A DNA stretch of 37,484 nt from Methanotrichaceae archaeon (GTDB lineage: Archaea; Halobacteriota; Methanosarcinia; Methanotrichales; Methanotrichaceae): positions 1-37,484 of the forward strand of contig JALHSR010000118.1 in the NCBI GenBank assembly GCA_022865315.1. The letters are read 5' to 3'. The position numbers were made by a program, and so were the translations under genes. The notes under the pieces were generated by a model, which saw only the letters and a list, made by a program, of their open reading frames with translations, did not search any database and was not told where the DNA came from. Below are positions 28,285 to 37,146 of the stretch, piece by piece; positions within the stretch are counted from its first letter, which is position 1; each line of letters starts with the position of its first letter.

Positions 28285-29416
28285 TTACCTTCACCACTCT
28301 ATCTATCTGCTCCTTTGTAACAATAAGAGGGGGGACTAACCTTATTGTATAATCTCCAGTGTTGTTAAGCAGAACTCCATGTTCCCTTGCTTTTTGTACG
28401 ACAAAACTGCAATCTGCCTCTAAATCCAAGCCAACCATGAGTCCAAGTCCACGGATATCTTTGGGGCCCAGTTTGGTCAACTCAGAACGCATATACGCCC
28501 CCATCTCCTCAGACCTCTTAACAAGGCCTTCTTTCTTTATTACTTCTATAGAGGCCAAGGCAGCAGCACTTACGAGAGCGCCTCCTCCAAATGTTGAAGC
28601 ATGGTCGCCTCTCTGAAATATTTCGGAAACGTTTTCCGATGCTAACATTGCACCCATGGGCAGGCCTCCTGCAATGGCTTTAGCCAAAGTGATTATATCA
28701 GGCTTGACATTGCTATGATCTTTGCCAAACCATTTGCCTGTCCGTCCAAAACCTGTTTGGACCTCATCAAGAATCAACAAAGCTCCAGTCTCATCACAGA
28801 TCTGACGAGCAGCACGTAGAAAATCGGGATCTGCCACGTAAACTCCTGCCTCGCCTTGGATAGGTTCAAGAATAACGGCACATGTTTCTTTTGTTACGGC
28901 ATTTTTTAAGGCTTCGGAGTCGTTATAAGGTATGTAAATTGCCTCATTGAGTGGCCTAAATGGCTCTCTATATACGGGTTTATATGTTATACCCAAAGCA
29001 CCCAAAGTCCGTCCATGGAAGCAGCCGGTAGCTGCCACAACCTCAGACTTGCCTGTTGCCAGGCGGGAAAGTTTCAAGGCAGCTTCGACGCTCTCGGCAC
29101 CGGAGTTGCAGAAGAATGCTTTTTTGGTTCCTGTTATTTGTTCGAGCTCTTCTGCCAAAAGCACCTGATTCTCTGTGTAATACAGATTAGATGTATGAAT
29201 AAGGATCTCAGCCTGCTTCTTTATTGCCTCAACGACATGTGGATGACAATGACCCACGTTGTTAACGGCTATCCCGGCGACGAAATCTAAATACTCGTTT
29301 CCCTCCAGGTCCCATAAATGCGCTCCTATGCCACGCAAAAAAGCTACATTCTGGCGTGTATAGGTCTGCATTATTGCTTCCGATTCCCTCTTGATGAGTT
29401 CCTTAGAAGCTATCAT
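28259..29416 (-). CDS. argD: Acetylornithine aminotransferase
   Basis: The 385-residue class III PLP aminotransferase shows the family blocks LWDLEGNEYLDFVAGIAVNNVGHCHPHVVEAI, FFCNSGAESVEAALKLSR, TGCFHGRTLGALGIT, EPIQGEAGVYV, LLILDEVQTGFGRTGKWF, the PLP lysine in TLAKAIAGGLPMGA and the terminal DYTIRLVPPLIV. It makes ornithine or lysine precursors from acetylated semialdehydes. The start is ATG 29416, overlapping the upstream hydrolase stop by ATGA. ArgD-type enzymes often also serve lysine or N-succinyl substrates. Confidence 0.93.
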   Translation of the reverse strand: MIASKELIKRESEAIMQTYTRQNVAFLRGIGAHLWDLEGNEYLDFVAGIAVNNVGHCHPHVVEAIKKQAEILIHTSNLYYTENQVLLAEELEQITGTKKAFFCNSGAESVEAALKLSRLATGKSEVVAATGCFHGRTLGALGITYKPVYREPFRPLNEAIYIPYNDSEALKNAVTKETCAVILEPIQGEAGVYVADPDFLRAARQICDETGALLILDEVQTGFGRTGKWFGKDHSNVKPDIITLAKAIAGGLPMGAMLASENVSEIFQRGDHASTFGGGALVSAAALASIEVIKKEGLVKRSEEMGAYMRSELTKLGPKDIRGLGLMVGLDLEADCSFVVQKAREHGVLLNNTGDYTIRLVPPLIVTKEQIDRVVKVIGETSAEA

Positions 29417-30054
29417 AGAACGCTCCTTGCAAACCGGAGACTCATTTGAATCTGGCGGTTGACGTCTATGTTAGTTATCTCCATATGACCTGGATACATT
29501 GTCTTAACATCTAGACGCGAAAGTTTTTCGATGGATTTCACTAACATATCTATGCTGCCACCGTACATGTCTGTTCTACCAATGCTACCATCGGGAAAGA
29601 CTGTATCTCCTGAGAACAGAACCTTAGCATTTGGATCGTACAGACAGATACTACCTATAGAGTGTCCGGGCGTCTCCATGACTTCAAGCTTCCAATCACC
29701 TAAATCCAAGATCATACCATCTCTGAGAGTCCCATCCACTTTGTACTCGGGCGCCTCCAAACCAAAAAGGTAAGACACTGTAGTAAGGTTGTCGCCTATA
29801 CATCCTACTTCCTTTTCGCTTAATAACAACTCTGCTCCTGTCGCCTGCTTGATCTCAGGAGCAGCTCCCGTATGGTCATGATGACAATGAGTGAGGACAA
29901 TCATCTCTATTTCAGGTAGATCAATATATTTTTTAATATTTTTTAAAGTGGTTCGAGCCATCATGCCTGCATCTACTAATATCGGATGTTCGTCCAATAC
30001 TAGGTAGACGTTGCCATCAAAGGCGGCACCGCTAACCTTATGCACTTCAACCAT
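29413..30054 (-). CDS. Metallo-beta-lactamase-fold hydrolase (glyoxalase II-like)
   Basis: The conserved metal ligands are present: THCHHDHTG (HxHxDH), the distal His in TPGHSIGSI, Asp in LFSGDTVF and the last His in MYPGHME. The frame is open to ATG 30078, but I prefer ATG 30054 (213 residues). AAAGGTG lies 6-7 nt before it, and the TATA box at 30089-30097 would place transcription start near 30065, after the upstream ATG. The substrate is unknown; the fold is common among archaeal thioester hydrolases. It leads the minus-strand set continuing to argD, hisC, AK6 and the CDP-alcohol transferase remnant. It shares an intergenic region of about 50 nt with thiC. Confidence 0.88.
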   Translation of the reverse strand: MVEVHKVSGAAFDGNVYLVLDEHPILVDAGMMARTTLKNIKKYIDLPEIEMIVLTHCHHDHTGAAPEIKQATGAELLLSEKEVGCIGDNLTTVSYLFGLEAPEYKVDGTLRDGMILDLGDWKLEVMETPGHSIGSICLYDPNAKVLFSGDTVFPDGSIGRTDMYGGSIDMLVKSIEKLSRLDVKTMYPGHMEITNIDVNRQIQMSLRFARSVL

Positions 30055-30088
30055 GCAAACACCTTTGCAAACGGACATTATCTAATGA

Positions 30089-30097
30089 GATATATTA
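30089..30097. promoter_or_regulatory. TATA element between the MBL hydrolase and thiC
   Basis: The sequence GATATATTA is roughly symmetric. For the minus-strand gene the start point would be about 30065, upstream of ATG 30054. For the plus-strand thiC it would fall near 30118-30120, close to the second ATG of that gene. It probably serves the hydrolase operon; use for thiC is less clear. Confidence 0.45.
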
Positions 30098-30108
30098 GTT
30101 GATTTGCC

Positions 30109-31368
30109 ATGAGCCTTATGGAAGAAGTAAGCAGAGGACGCATACCCGAAGCAGTTGCTATAGTGGCCAAACGAGAAGGAATTAAACCCGCCAAACTGAC
30201 AAAGCTAGTTTCTGCCGGCCGAGTTGTGATCCCCATGAATGCCAGGCGTGAAATCAGGCCATTAGGAATTGGGGAATTTTTGACTACGAAGGTTAATGTC
30301 AATATAGGAACATCTAAAGCTTTTGAATCCTCAGAATCGGAGAATGGAAAAGCCCAGGCAGCTGTTGAAGCGGGCTCCGATACAATTATGGATCTATCAA
30401 CAGGTGGGGACCTAGATCTTATCCGCCGGAACCTACTAGCAGCTCTTAAAGTCCCAATTGGAACCGTGCCAATATATCAAGCTGCTATAAATGGGGACCT
30501 GAGCTCTGAAAGGATGTTTAATGCCCTGGAAAACCAAGCCAAGGATGGCGTCGACTTTGTCACAATTCATGTAGGGGTCAACAAGAACAGCTTAGAGCGC
30601 CTCAAGTACAGTCCCAGAATTATGGGTATAGTAAGCCGGGGCGGATCACTAACCATGAAATATATTGTAGAGACAGATCAGGAAAATCCATATTATGATG
30701 AATTCGATTATGTTCTAGAAATAGCAAAAGAGCATGAATTGACTCTTAGCTTGGGTGATGGATTGCGACCGGGATGCATTGAAGATGCCTCTGATCGAGC
30801 CAAATACATGGAGTTCATAATGTTAGGGGAATTAGTCCAAAAGGCTCGTCAAGCAGGTGTGCAGACCATGGTGGAAGGGCCTGGACATATGCCAGCGAAC
30901 GACATTGAAACTAGCGTTCGGGCAATAAAACATCTCACCGATGGAGCGCCTCTTTATCTTTTAGGTCCGTTGGTGACAGATATAGCTCCAGGATACGACC
31001 ATATTACAGCTGCAATCGGTGGAGTGATTGCCGGAATGGCAGGAGCAGATTTTCTATGCGCAACTACCCCCAGCGAGCATCTTGATCTTCCAACCAGGGA
31101 AGATGTAATTGAAGGTACTTATGTAACTAGAATAGCTGCTCATGCAGCAGACCTGAACAAGATGGGTGTAAAAAAGCGAGCTAGAGAATGGGATCTGGAA
31201 ATGGCTAAAGCTAGAGTCGATTTGGATTGGGAGAGACAATTTAGAGCAGCTATAAACCAAAGATTAGCCAGACAAATCAGGCACCGCCGTGGCGTCGAGA
31301 TCGACACATGCACTATGTGTAGTGACCTATGCGCGATACGAATAGGGAGAGAATTAGTAAAAAAGTAG
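30109..31368 (+). CDS. thiC: Phosphomethylpyrimidine synthase (HMP-P synthase, ThiC)
   Basis: The 419-residue radical-SAM-type enzyme converts 5-aminoimidazole ribotide to HMP-phosphate for thiamine. Matching parts are VNVNIGTSK, AGSDTIMDLSTGGDL, VGTVPIYQA-like GTVPIYQAAI, VDFVTIHVGVN, the SRGGS segment, SLGDGLRPGCI, MVEGPGHMPANDIE, YLLGPLVTDIAPGYDHITAAIGG and FLCATTPSEHL. The C-terminal cluster cysteines read CTMCSDLC, one residue shorter between the second and third cysteine than the bacterial CxxCxxxxC form, as seen in archaeal ThiC. The start is ATG 30109; ATG 30118 (MEEVSRG) is possible. No riboswitch is visible in the short leader. Confidence 0.95.
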   Translation: MSLMEEVSRGRIPEAVAIVAKREGIKPAKLTKLVSAGRVVIPMNARREIRPLGIGEFLTTKVNVNIGTSKAFESSESENGKAQAAVEAGSDTIMDLSTGGDLDLIRRNLLAALKVPIGTVPIYQAAINGDLSSERMFNALENQAKDGVDFVTIHVGVNKNSLERLKYSPRIMGIVSRGGSLTMKYIVETDQENPYYDEFDYVLEIAKEHELTLSLGDGLRPGCIEDASDRAKYMEFIMLGELVQKARQAGVQTMVEGPGHMPANDIETSVRAIKHLTDGAPLYLLGPLVTDIAPGYDHITAAIGGVIAGMAGADFLCATTPSEHLDLPTREDVIEGTYVTRIAAHAADLNKMGVKKRAREWDLEMAKARVDLDWERQFRAAINQRLARQIRHRRGVEIDTCTMCSDLCAIRIGRELVKK

Positions 31369-31400
31369 CACTAGCTCTGAAATCAAGCATAAAAACTAAA

Positions 31401-31419
31401 TTTTTTGATTAATAATCAA
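31401..31419 (+). terminator. Candidate terminator of thiC with a 7-bp inverted repeat
   Basis: A run of six T starts 33 nt past the thiC stop and leads into TTGATTA-A-TAATCAA, a perfect inverted repeat with a one-base centre (31405-31419). Archaeal termination is usually at oligo-T runs, so the T6 is likely sufficient. The repeat could instead be a binding site. Confidence 0.4.
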
Positions 31420-31478
31420 TCAAATGGATGGCACAATAGTTCGGATAAGCGTAATTGAATTTCTCAAAAATAAAGGCA

Positions 31479-31487
31479 AAAAAAAAG
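31479..31487 (-). terminator. Oligo-T terminator for the AMMECR1 gene
   Basis: Nine consecutive A on the plus strand are nine T on the minus strand, 25 nt past the AMMECR1 stop. This matches archaeal intrinsic termination at U-runs. No hairpin is required or seen. Confidence 0.5.
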
Positions 31488-31511
31488 CATAGCCATTATA
31501 TTGATGCAGAA

Positions 31512-32123
31512 TTAGACTCCACAGGAGGTATCAGCATAATTCTTCTCAATGATTTCGCGGCCAGGTGCCACCTCTGCAAAAATTTGAGCTTCAAAATGCC
31601 TAATTTCAGTATTTTCGTCCAGCCATGCATCAGCTGGCAAACCGGCTTTGAGGCAAGTATGACTCAAAAATTCAATGGAATCAAAATCCCATTCTGGGGC
31701 TACTTGAGGAAGAAGAAGGCCGGAATAATCACCTCTTGAAACAATAAGTCCATCCTTTCCTATCCTGACCGCCGCTGGAAGTCTGGTCTTGGGAACATTA
31801 TAGAGTTCTGGTTTGGTAAGAATTGTAACTTCCAATTCAATATTTATTATCTCAGTTGGCTTGATACAAGGGAAACGAGGGTCACGTGAACATGCGTTGA
31901 TAGCTGAATCCACAATGGCTATACCTAAAGGCAATACTGGTTGGGGATATCCGATACATCCTCTAAGCTCGCCATCTTCATGAAGCGTGACAAAAACACC
32001 ACGTTTTTCGTTAAATAGGGGGGGCAAACCCTTTGGCTGAATCCTTGCTTTCTTTTCGATGAAACAAGTCAGTGCTTCCCTAGCCAACTTGATAGCAATC
32101 TTCCCCTCATCAAGAGTGAGCAT
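31512..32123 (-). CDS. AMMECR1 domain protein
   Basis: The 203-residue protein is a stand-alone AMMECR1 domain. Diagnostic parts are GVFVTLHEDGELRGCIGYPQP (LRGCIG is the strongly conserved core), FPCIKPTEIINIELEVTILTKPE, IRIGKDGLIV-like RIGKDGLIVSRGDYSGLLLPQVAPEWDFDSIEFLSHTCLKAGLP and WLDENTEIRHFEAQIFAE. The function is unknown; homologues occur across archaea and in humans. The start is ATG 32123. A TATA box 22-31 nt upstream suggests a leaderless mRNA. It converges on thiC. Confidence 0.92.
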   Translation of the reverse strand: MLTLDEGKIAIKLAREALTCFIEKKARIQPKGLPPLFNEKRGVFVTLHEDGELRGCIGYPQPVLPLGIAIVDSAINACSRDPRFPCIKPTEIINIELEVTILTKPELYNVPKTRLPAAVRIGKDGLIVSRGDYSGLLLPQVAPEWDFDSIEFLSHTCLKAGLPADAWLDENTEIRHFEAQIFAEVAPGREIIEKNYADTSCGV

Positions 32124-32144
32124 ATGATCAAATTGAATCGGAAG

Positions 32145-32154
32145 ATATTAAAAA
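32145..32154 (-). promoter_or_regulatory. TATA box for AMMECR1 (leaderless)
   Basis: The minus strand reads TTTTTAATAT with its 3' end about 22 nt from the ATG at 32123. Initiation about 22-25 nt downstream would start the mRNA at or near the first codon, and no Shine-Dalgarno site is present. The rest of 32155-32323 is AT-rich with no gene. Confidence 0.5.
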
Positions 32155-32323
32155 CTTGTCCGGTCATTATTCACCAATGTAAATTATTTATATTTTTAAT
32201 CATTAAATTAAATGGAGATGATTACCGAAAGATTTATAATATTAAAGTAATAAAATAAAAAATTATTTTCCTAGATTTGCCCCAGCAAAAATTAGATTCA
32301 AAGTCTTGCGACACTTCAGATCC

Positions 32324-32989
32324 CTAGGTCCACTTGAGCCGGTTCCAATACTCATACTCGTGTTCCCATTCCTCTTTATGAATCTCAACCAATTTTTTAA
32401 AATAGGTTCTACTCTCCTCCAAAGTTTCTCTCTGCTCGATGTAGTCTCGTCTGACCTTTATATCTTCTGCTAAAGCTTTTCCAAGATTAAAAGCGCCCTT
32501 CTCTGTCTTCTCCATAACTTGCAATCCGCCAGATACTGAACCCCCAACTCCCCCGGTTACAAAGGAGCCAAAGTTCATCAGTAATCCATTTAAATAATCC
32601 GTAACCTCATCGTACTTGGATCCACCGGCTGTGGCCACGGAACACGAATACTTTCCGGTGAATAATTGGCAATGTATAGCATCAGCCATCCTGTCTATCA
32701 ATGTCTTCAACTGAGCAGTAATGCTTCTAAAGTAATTTGGCGAACCCCAGACCATGCCATCTGCGGCTAGTATCTTATCAAACAAACCCTGAAAATCGTC
32801 TTCTTGCACACATTTTCCTGTCTTGAAGCAGACCTGGCAAGCATTGCAATACTTGATATTAAGCTTGCAGACGTCTATTAGATCCGTTTCAGCCCCTGCA
32901 GATTTTGCTCCTGCCAAAACAGCCTTGACTAACCGCAGGGTTTGACTCTTCTCGCCTCGAGGGCTAGCATTGATGCCCAGAATCTTCAT
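32324..32989 (-). CDS. Iron-sulfur flavoprotein (Isf-type, NADPH-dependent FMN reductase fold)
   Basis: The flavodoxin-like protein has LGINASPRGEKSQT at the N-terminus (FMN phosphate loop) and VWGSPNYFRSITAQLKTLIDRM later. The compact cluster motif at residues 48-60, CNACQVCFKTGKC (Cys48, 51, 54, 60), matches the CxxCxxC...C signature of methanogen Isf. Isf transfers electrons from ferredoxin and protects against oxygen or peroxide. The frame extends to ATG 32995, but GGAGG sits too close to that codon, so ATG 32989 (221 residues) is preferred. TATTAAT-like DNA near 33030 could be its own promoter. It follows the ABC permease by about 80-90 nt. Confidence 0.88.
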   Translation of the reverse strand: MKILGINASPRGEKSQTLRLVKAVLAGAKSAGAETDLIDVCKLNIKYCNACQVCFKTGKCVQEDDFQGLFDKILAADGMVWGSPNYFRSITAQLKTLIDRMADAIHCQLFTGKYSCSVATAGGSKYDEVTDYLNGLLMNFGSFVTGGVGGSVSGGLQVMEKTEKGAFNLGKALAEDIKVRRDYIEQRETLEESRTYFKKLVEIHKEEWEHEYEYWNRLKWT

Positions 32990-33077
32990 TTTCATTTGCC
33001 TCCTTTGAGTATCCTTGTGCTCTTGATTAATAAAATCAGATGGTGGCCACCTTGCCCGATCCAGTTGGGGTTTTCTA

Positions 33078-33920
33078 TTAAGTCACTATTGCTTTTTCGA
33101 ATACCCGCCAGGCCAATAGGAACATCAAAACGCAAAAAAAGACTAGAGCCAGAAAAGCCACAATTGTCTGTTGCAGATCATACGAATAATGATACCCCAT
33201 GGCGTAAAAGTCGGTGCCTATGGCAAAGTATCTCAAGCCATAGATCAGGTAAGTAAGAGGATTCAAGAGTGATAGATATTGGATGAATGGCGGAAAAGAA
33301 TCTATCGGATACAAGGCATTACTGGCAAAGAACAGAGGCAGACTTAATAGAGTGATTATGCCCTGCAGGCTCTCAGGAGTCTCCATGCTCATAGAGATTG
33401 CTGATGAAAAGAATAGGAAGCCTAATGAGAATATGGCCACAAAAACAAGTATTCCTAAGATGGCCGTGGCCGTTTCAAAGATAGAGTAACCTTGGAAGAA
33501 CTCAACGCCAATCAGGAGGCCAAAGACCATTATTACTACCACCTGCAGGATGGATTTTGTGACTCCGCTCAGGCCTACGCCAATTATTATATGAGTCCTA
33601 GGTGTTGGGCTGGCGAAGATCTCTCTCATAAGACCCCAATTCTTATCGAATAAAAGAGAGACCCCGCCGAAAAGGCTAGTAAAAAGCGTAGTTAAAGCAA
33701 TAACTCCTGCACCTAAGAATGTGAGATATGAAACGGAAATATCGCCGGGTGGAATGGTAAGAGCAAAGGTAAACCTAGAAAAGTTGCTTGACATGGCGGC
33801 CCCATAAAGTGCCAGCCATAGAGCTGGCTGGACCAACGATGAGAATAATAGTGCCCTAAACCTGAAAAACCTGAGCATATCGCGCCAATATATCGTTAAG
33901 AATTCCGAGCTCATAGTCAT
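33078..33920 (-). CDS. ABC-2 type transporter permease (DrrB-like)
   Basis: The 280-residue membrane protein begins FLTIYWRDMLRFFRFRALLFSSLVQPALWLALYG and has about six hydrophobic segments, including FGLLIGVEF, ILGILVFVAIFSLGFLFFSSAISMSMETPESLQGIITLLSLPLFFASNALYPIDSFPP and LNPLTYLIYGLRY. The loop MREIFASPTPR is the usual cytoplasmic coupling region of ABC-2 exporters. It overlaps the ATPase by four bases, so the two form one exporter. The substrate (drug, lipid or antibiotic-like compound) is not indicated. Confidence 0.9.
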   Translation of the reverse strand: MTMSSEFLTIYWRDMLRFFRFRALLFSSLVQPALWLALYGAAMSSNFSRFTFALTIPPGDISVSYLTFLGAGVIALTTLFTSLFGGVSLLFDKNWGLMREIFASPTPRTHIIIGVGLSGVTKSILQVVVIMVFGLLIGVEFFQGYSIFETATAILGILVFVAIFSLGFLFFSSAISMSMETPESLQGIITLLSLPLFFASNALYPIDSFPPFIQYLSLLNPLTYLIYGLRYFAIGTDFYAMGYHYSYDLQQTIVAFLALVFFCVLMFLLAWRVFEKAIVT

Positions 33921-34903
33921 CGCCCCCCTCGGCTCAGCATCCGGCTGGTCATACGCTCTGCACTATCATTCCTGAGTTCTCGTCCTGTGTAATGTACGAA
34001 TACATCATCTAAGGTAGGTTTTTTCAAGTTGACGCTGGTAATTCCAATATCACTGCCTTTCAGCTTGTCCATAATGACAGGAAGGCAATGAGTCCCATCA
34101 CTATTGATTGTAACGACAAGCCCTTTGGATGTTACCTTGACATTATTCACTACATCGAGGATTTTTAGAATATCTGCAGCCCTTGCGTCGTCAGAGGTCT
34201 CGAGAGATATCATGTCCATTCCCAATGCGTTCTTTAGCATAAGGGGCGTACCTGAAATGATGACCTTACCTTTATCAAGGATGCTTATCCAATCACTAAC
34301 TTGATCGGCTTCATCCATGTAATGCGTGGTCATAAAAATAGTAGTCCCCTCTTCATTAACTTCTTTTAGATACTCCCATAATCTCATTCGTGTCTGAGTA
34401 TCCAAACCTAAAGTTGGCTCATCTAAGAAGAGTACCTTCGGTCTAGTCATAAGCCCTCGAGCGATCTCTAAGCGGCGTTTCATGCCACCGCTAAGATTCC
34501 TCGTCCGAACATTTCTTTTATCATCCAGCTCGACCAATTGTATCATTTCATCGATTCGTTGCCTGCGCTGATTGCGTGGTATGGCATAAAGTCGACCGTG
34601 GAATTCAAGAGTCTCCCAGACGGTAAGGTCACGATCAAGAGTCTCGTCCTGGAAGACTATTCCAATCGATCTCCTTACTTGTTCGGGCTGCGTAGCTAGA
34701 TCATAACCATCCACCTTAATTGTGCCCTTCTGAATTGGTAAAAGGGTAATTAATATGTTTATAACAGTGCTTTTTCCAGCTCCATTCGGTCCCAGGAATG
34801 AAAAAATCTCTCCTTCAAAAACATAAAAGCTAACATCATCTACGGCCCTGAAATCGCCATAATTGTGCTCTAGATTATTAACCTCAATGATTTTATTTTG
34901 CAT
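33917..34903 (-). CDS. ABC transporter ATP-binding protein (DrrA-like)
   Basis: The protein has Walker A FLGPNGAGKST at residues 36-46, Q-loop IGIVFQDETLDRDLTVWE, signature RNLSGGMKRRLEIARGL, Walker B KVLFLDEPTLGLD and switch His in MTTHYMDEAD. A C-terminal VNLKKPTLDDVFVHYTGRELR is typical of DrrA-type exporters. The open frame reaches 34984, but ATG 34903 (MQNKIIEVNNLEHNYG) matches the family start. A TATA box (minus strand AGATATAAA, 34931-34939) would begin transcription near 34905, upstream of it. The length is then 328 residues. It forms an exporter with the permease it overlaps. Confidence 0.93.
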   Translation of the reverse strand: MQNKIIEVNNLEHNYGDFRAVDDVSFYVFEGEIFSFLGPNGAGKSTVINILITLLPIQKGTIKVDGYDLATQPEQVRRSIGIVFQDETLDRDLTVWETLEFHGRLYAIPRNQRRQRIDEMIQLVELDDKRNVRTRNLSGGMKRRLEIARGLMTRPKVLFLDEPTLGLDTQTRMRLWEYLKEVNEEGTTIFMTTHYMDEADQVSDWISILDKGKVIISGTPLMLKNALGMDMISLETSDDARAADILKILDVVNNVKVTSKGLVVTINSDGTHCLPVIMDKLKGSDIGITSVNLKKPTLDDVFVHYTGRELRNDSAERMTSRMLSRGGR

Positions 34904-34930
34904 TTCCGAAATTCCAGATACCTTAAGAGA

Positions 34931-34939
34931 TTTATATCT
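34931..34939 (-). promoter_or_regulatory. TATA box for the ABC exporter
   Basis: AGATATAAA on the minus strand ends 28 nt before the preferred ATG at 34903, suggesting a leaderless or nearly leaderless transcript. If correct, the ATG at 34984 is not used. Confidence 0.5.
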
Positions 34940-35152
34940 AAGCAATGGGTTCAAATTGAATTCAAGATTAAGAAAAAGCCTCATATTTAACGAAAGAAAT
35001 TGTAGGGGCGGTTCCTTAATGGAAAAACTGATTAGTACAAATCGAAGCCCTTATGGATAATCACAAGCGTGATTTTAAGATATATTTTAATTTTTATATT
35101 TAAATATTTCAAAAAAAACCTCTGTGGATCGATTCTTAATAAGTCCGTGCCC

Positions 35153-36064
35153 TTAGTCCCTCAAGCTGGTGACAACTTTCAGCTTGTTCTCAGTCAGTAT
35201 TACATGAACCTCTGTTAACTTTCCCATGTCGACTGAATTCCAAATTATCTCTTTTTTTTCTTTATCACAAATGATCCTATAGTATGGATACCTAAAGAAG
35301 CCCATCTGAGCCTGGACCATTGGATGCCAATAGCTGTAGACCAAATCTTGACAAGTGCTTATCTTATTTTTTCTCTCTTTTGGTATACTATATCGTTCGA
35401 TTCCGTCCCTCGTTTTAAAATAGATCTCTATTTCTTCGAATGTATCGATTCTCTTGGCAAATTTCCACTTCCAAGGCAAGACTGTAGGCAGCGCGACAAA
35501 CCCTATGTTCTCTTGCTTTCTTTCATTGTAAGTCTTAAGCAGAAATCTCGATACAAGGTAAACAATATATATTAAACCCAAAAGAACGGCAGCTTCGGTC
35601 ATGCTCAAGATCCCAAGATAGCCGATACTTACTATCACTAAAAAGATCATTCCCATAAAAGAAAAGGTCATCAGAAAAGGATTATTTCCCAAGTCGATAT
35701 TCAGGCTTGAATAACCTTTTTCCAAGGGATAAAGAGGCGCTACTCCGCCAGTTCCCATAAAATCCCCTAAGATATGGAGCGAGCCAGTCAGTACCATTAT
35801 GTATAGAAGCTTAAGATCTGAGTATCCAAAAAAGAAGGCTAGCACAGCATAAATGATTCCTGAAGTCAATAGAATAAAGACCAACGTGTGCGTGATTCCA
35901 TGATGCCCTGCGAGGGGCATCCTTTTCCAAAGTGGAAAGAACGCGAAATCGAAATCCGGAAGAAGCCCTATTAAAACTCCGAAGAGAGCATAAACATTAG
36001 CAAGCGAGCCACTTAAAAGTATTGAAATCAATAAGCTGATCGTGAGATGAGTGAAAAAGTCCAT
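35153..36064 (-). CDS. Membrane-bound YdjM-type (DUF457/metal-dependent hydrolase) protein with a soluble C-terminal region
   Basis: The 303-residue protein has the conserved His/Asp pattern of the YdjM/DUF457 family: THLTIS near the start, LIGLLPDFDFAFFPLWKRM, GHHGITHTLVF and GSLHILGDFMGTGGVAPLYPLEKGYSS. About five hydrophobic segments occupy residues 1-175. The C-terminal 120 residues are soluble and positively/negatively mixed, with RDGIERYSIPKERKNK and YRIICDKEKKEII, not seen in short family members. Hydrolase activity is assumed from the family only. The start is ATG 36064. The long spacers on either side have no gene and are AT-rich. Confidence 0.82.
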   Translation of the reverse strand: MDFFTHLTISLLISILLSGSLANVYALFGVLIGLLPDFDFAFFPLWKRMPLAGHHGITHTLVFILLTSGIIYAVLAFFFGYSDLKLLYIMVLTGSLHILGDFMGTGGVAPLYPLEKGYSSLNIDLGNNPFLMTFSFMGMIFLVIVSIGYLGILSMTEAAVLLGLIYIVYLVSRFLLKTYNERKQENIGFVALPTVLPWKWKFAKRIDTFEEIEIYFKTRDGIERYSIPKERKNKISTCQDLVYSYWHPMVQAQMGFFRYPYYRIICDKEKKEIIWNSVDMGKLTEVHVILTENKLKVVTSLRD

Positions 36065-36216
36065 CGATAATGATATTTAGGCTTAATTAATAATATTTTG
36101 CTGGAAATCCTGACTTTCCGTAGATTCTATATCTTTAGAGTATGTGGCGTTTTCGACTATATCACCTGCTATTGCGAATATAAAAATTAAAGGTGAAGCG
36201 ACGAATTTTTCTCAAC

Positions 36217-37146
<930 letters not shown>

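Noticed and set aside
30061-30108. TPP riboswitch upstream of thiC
   Set aside because: The spacer to the divergent gene is too short and no aptamer-like sequence is visible.
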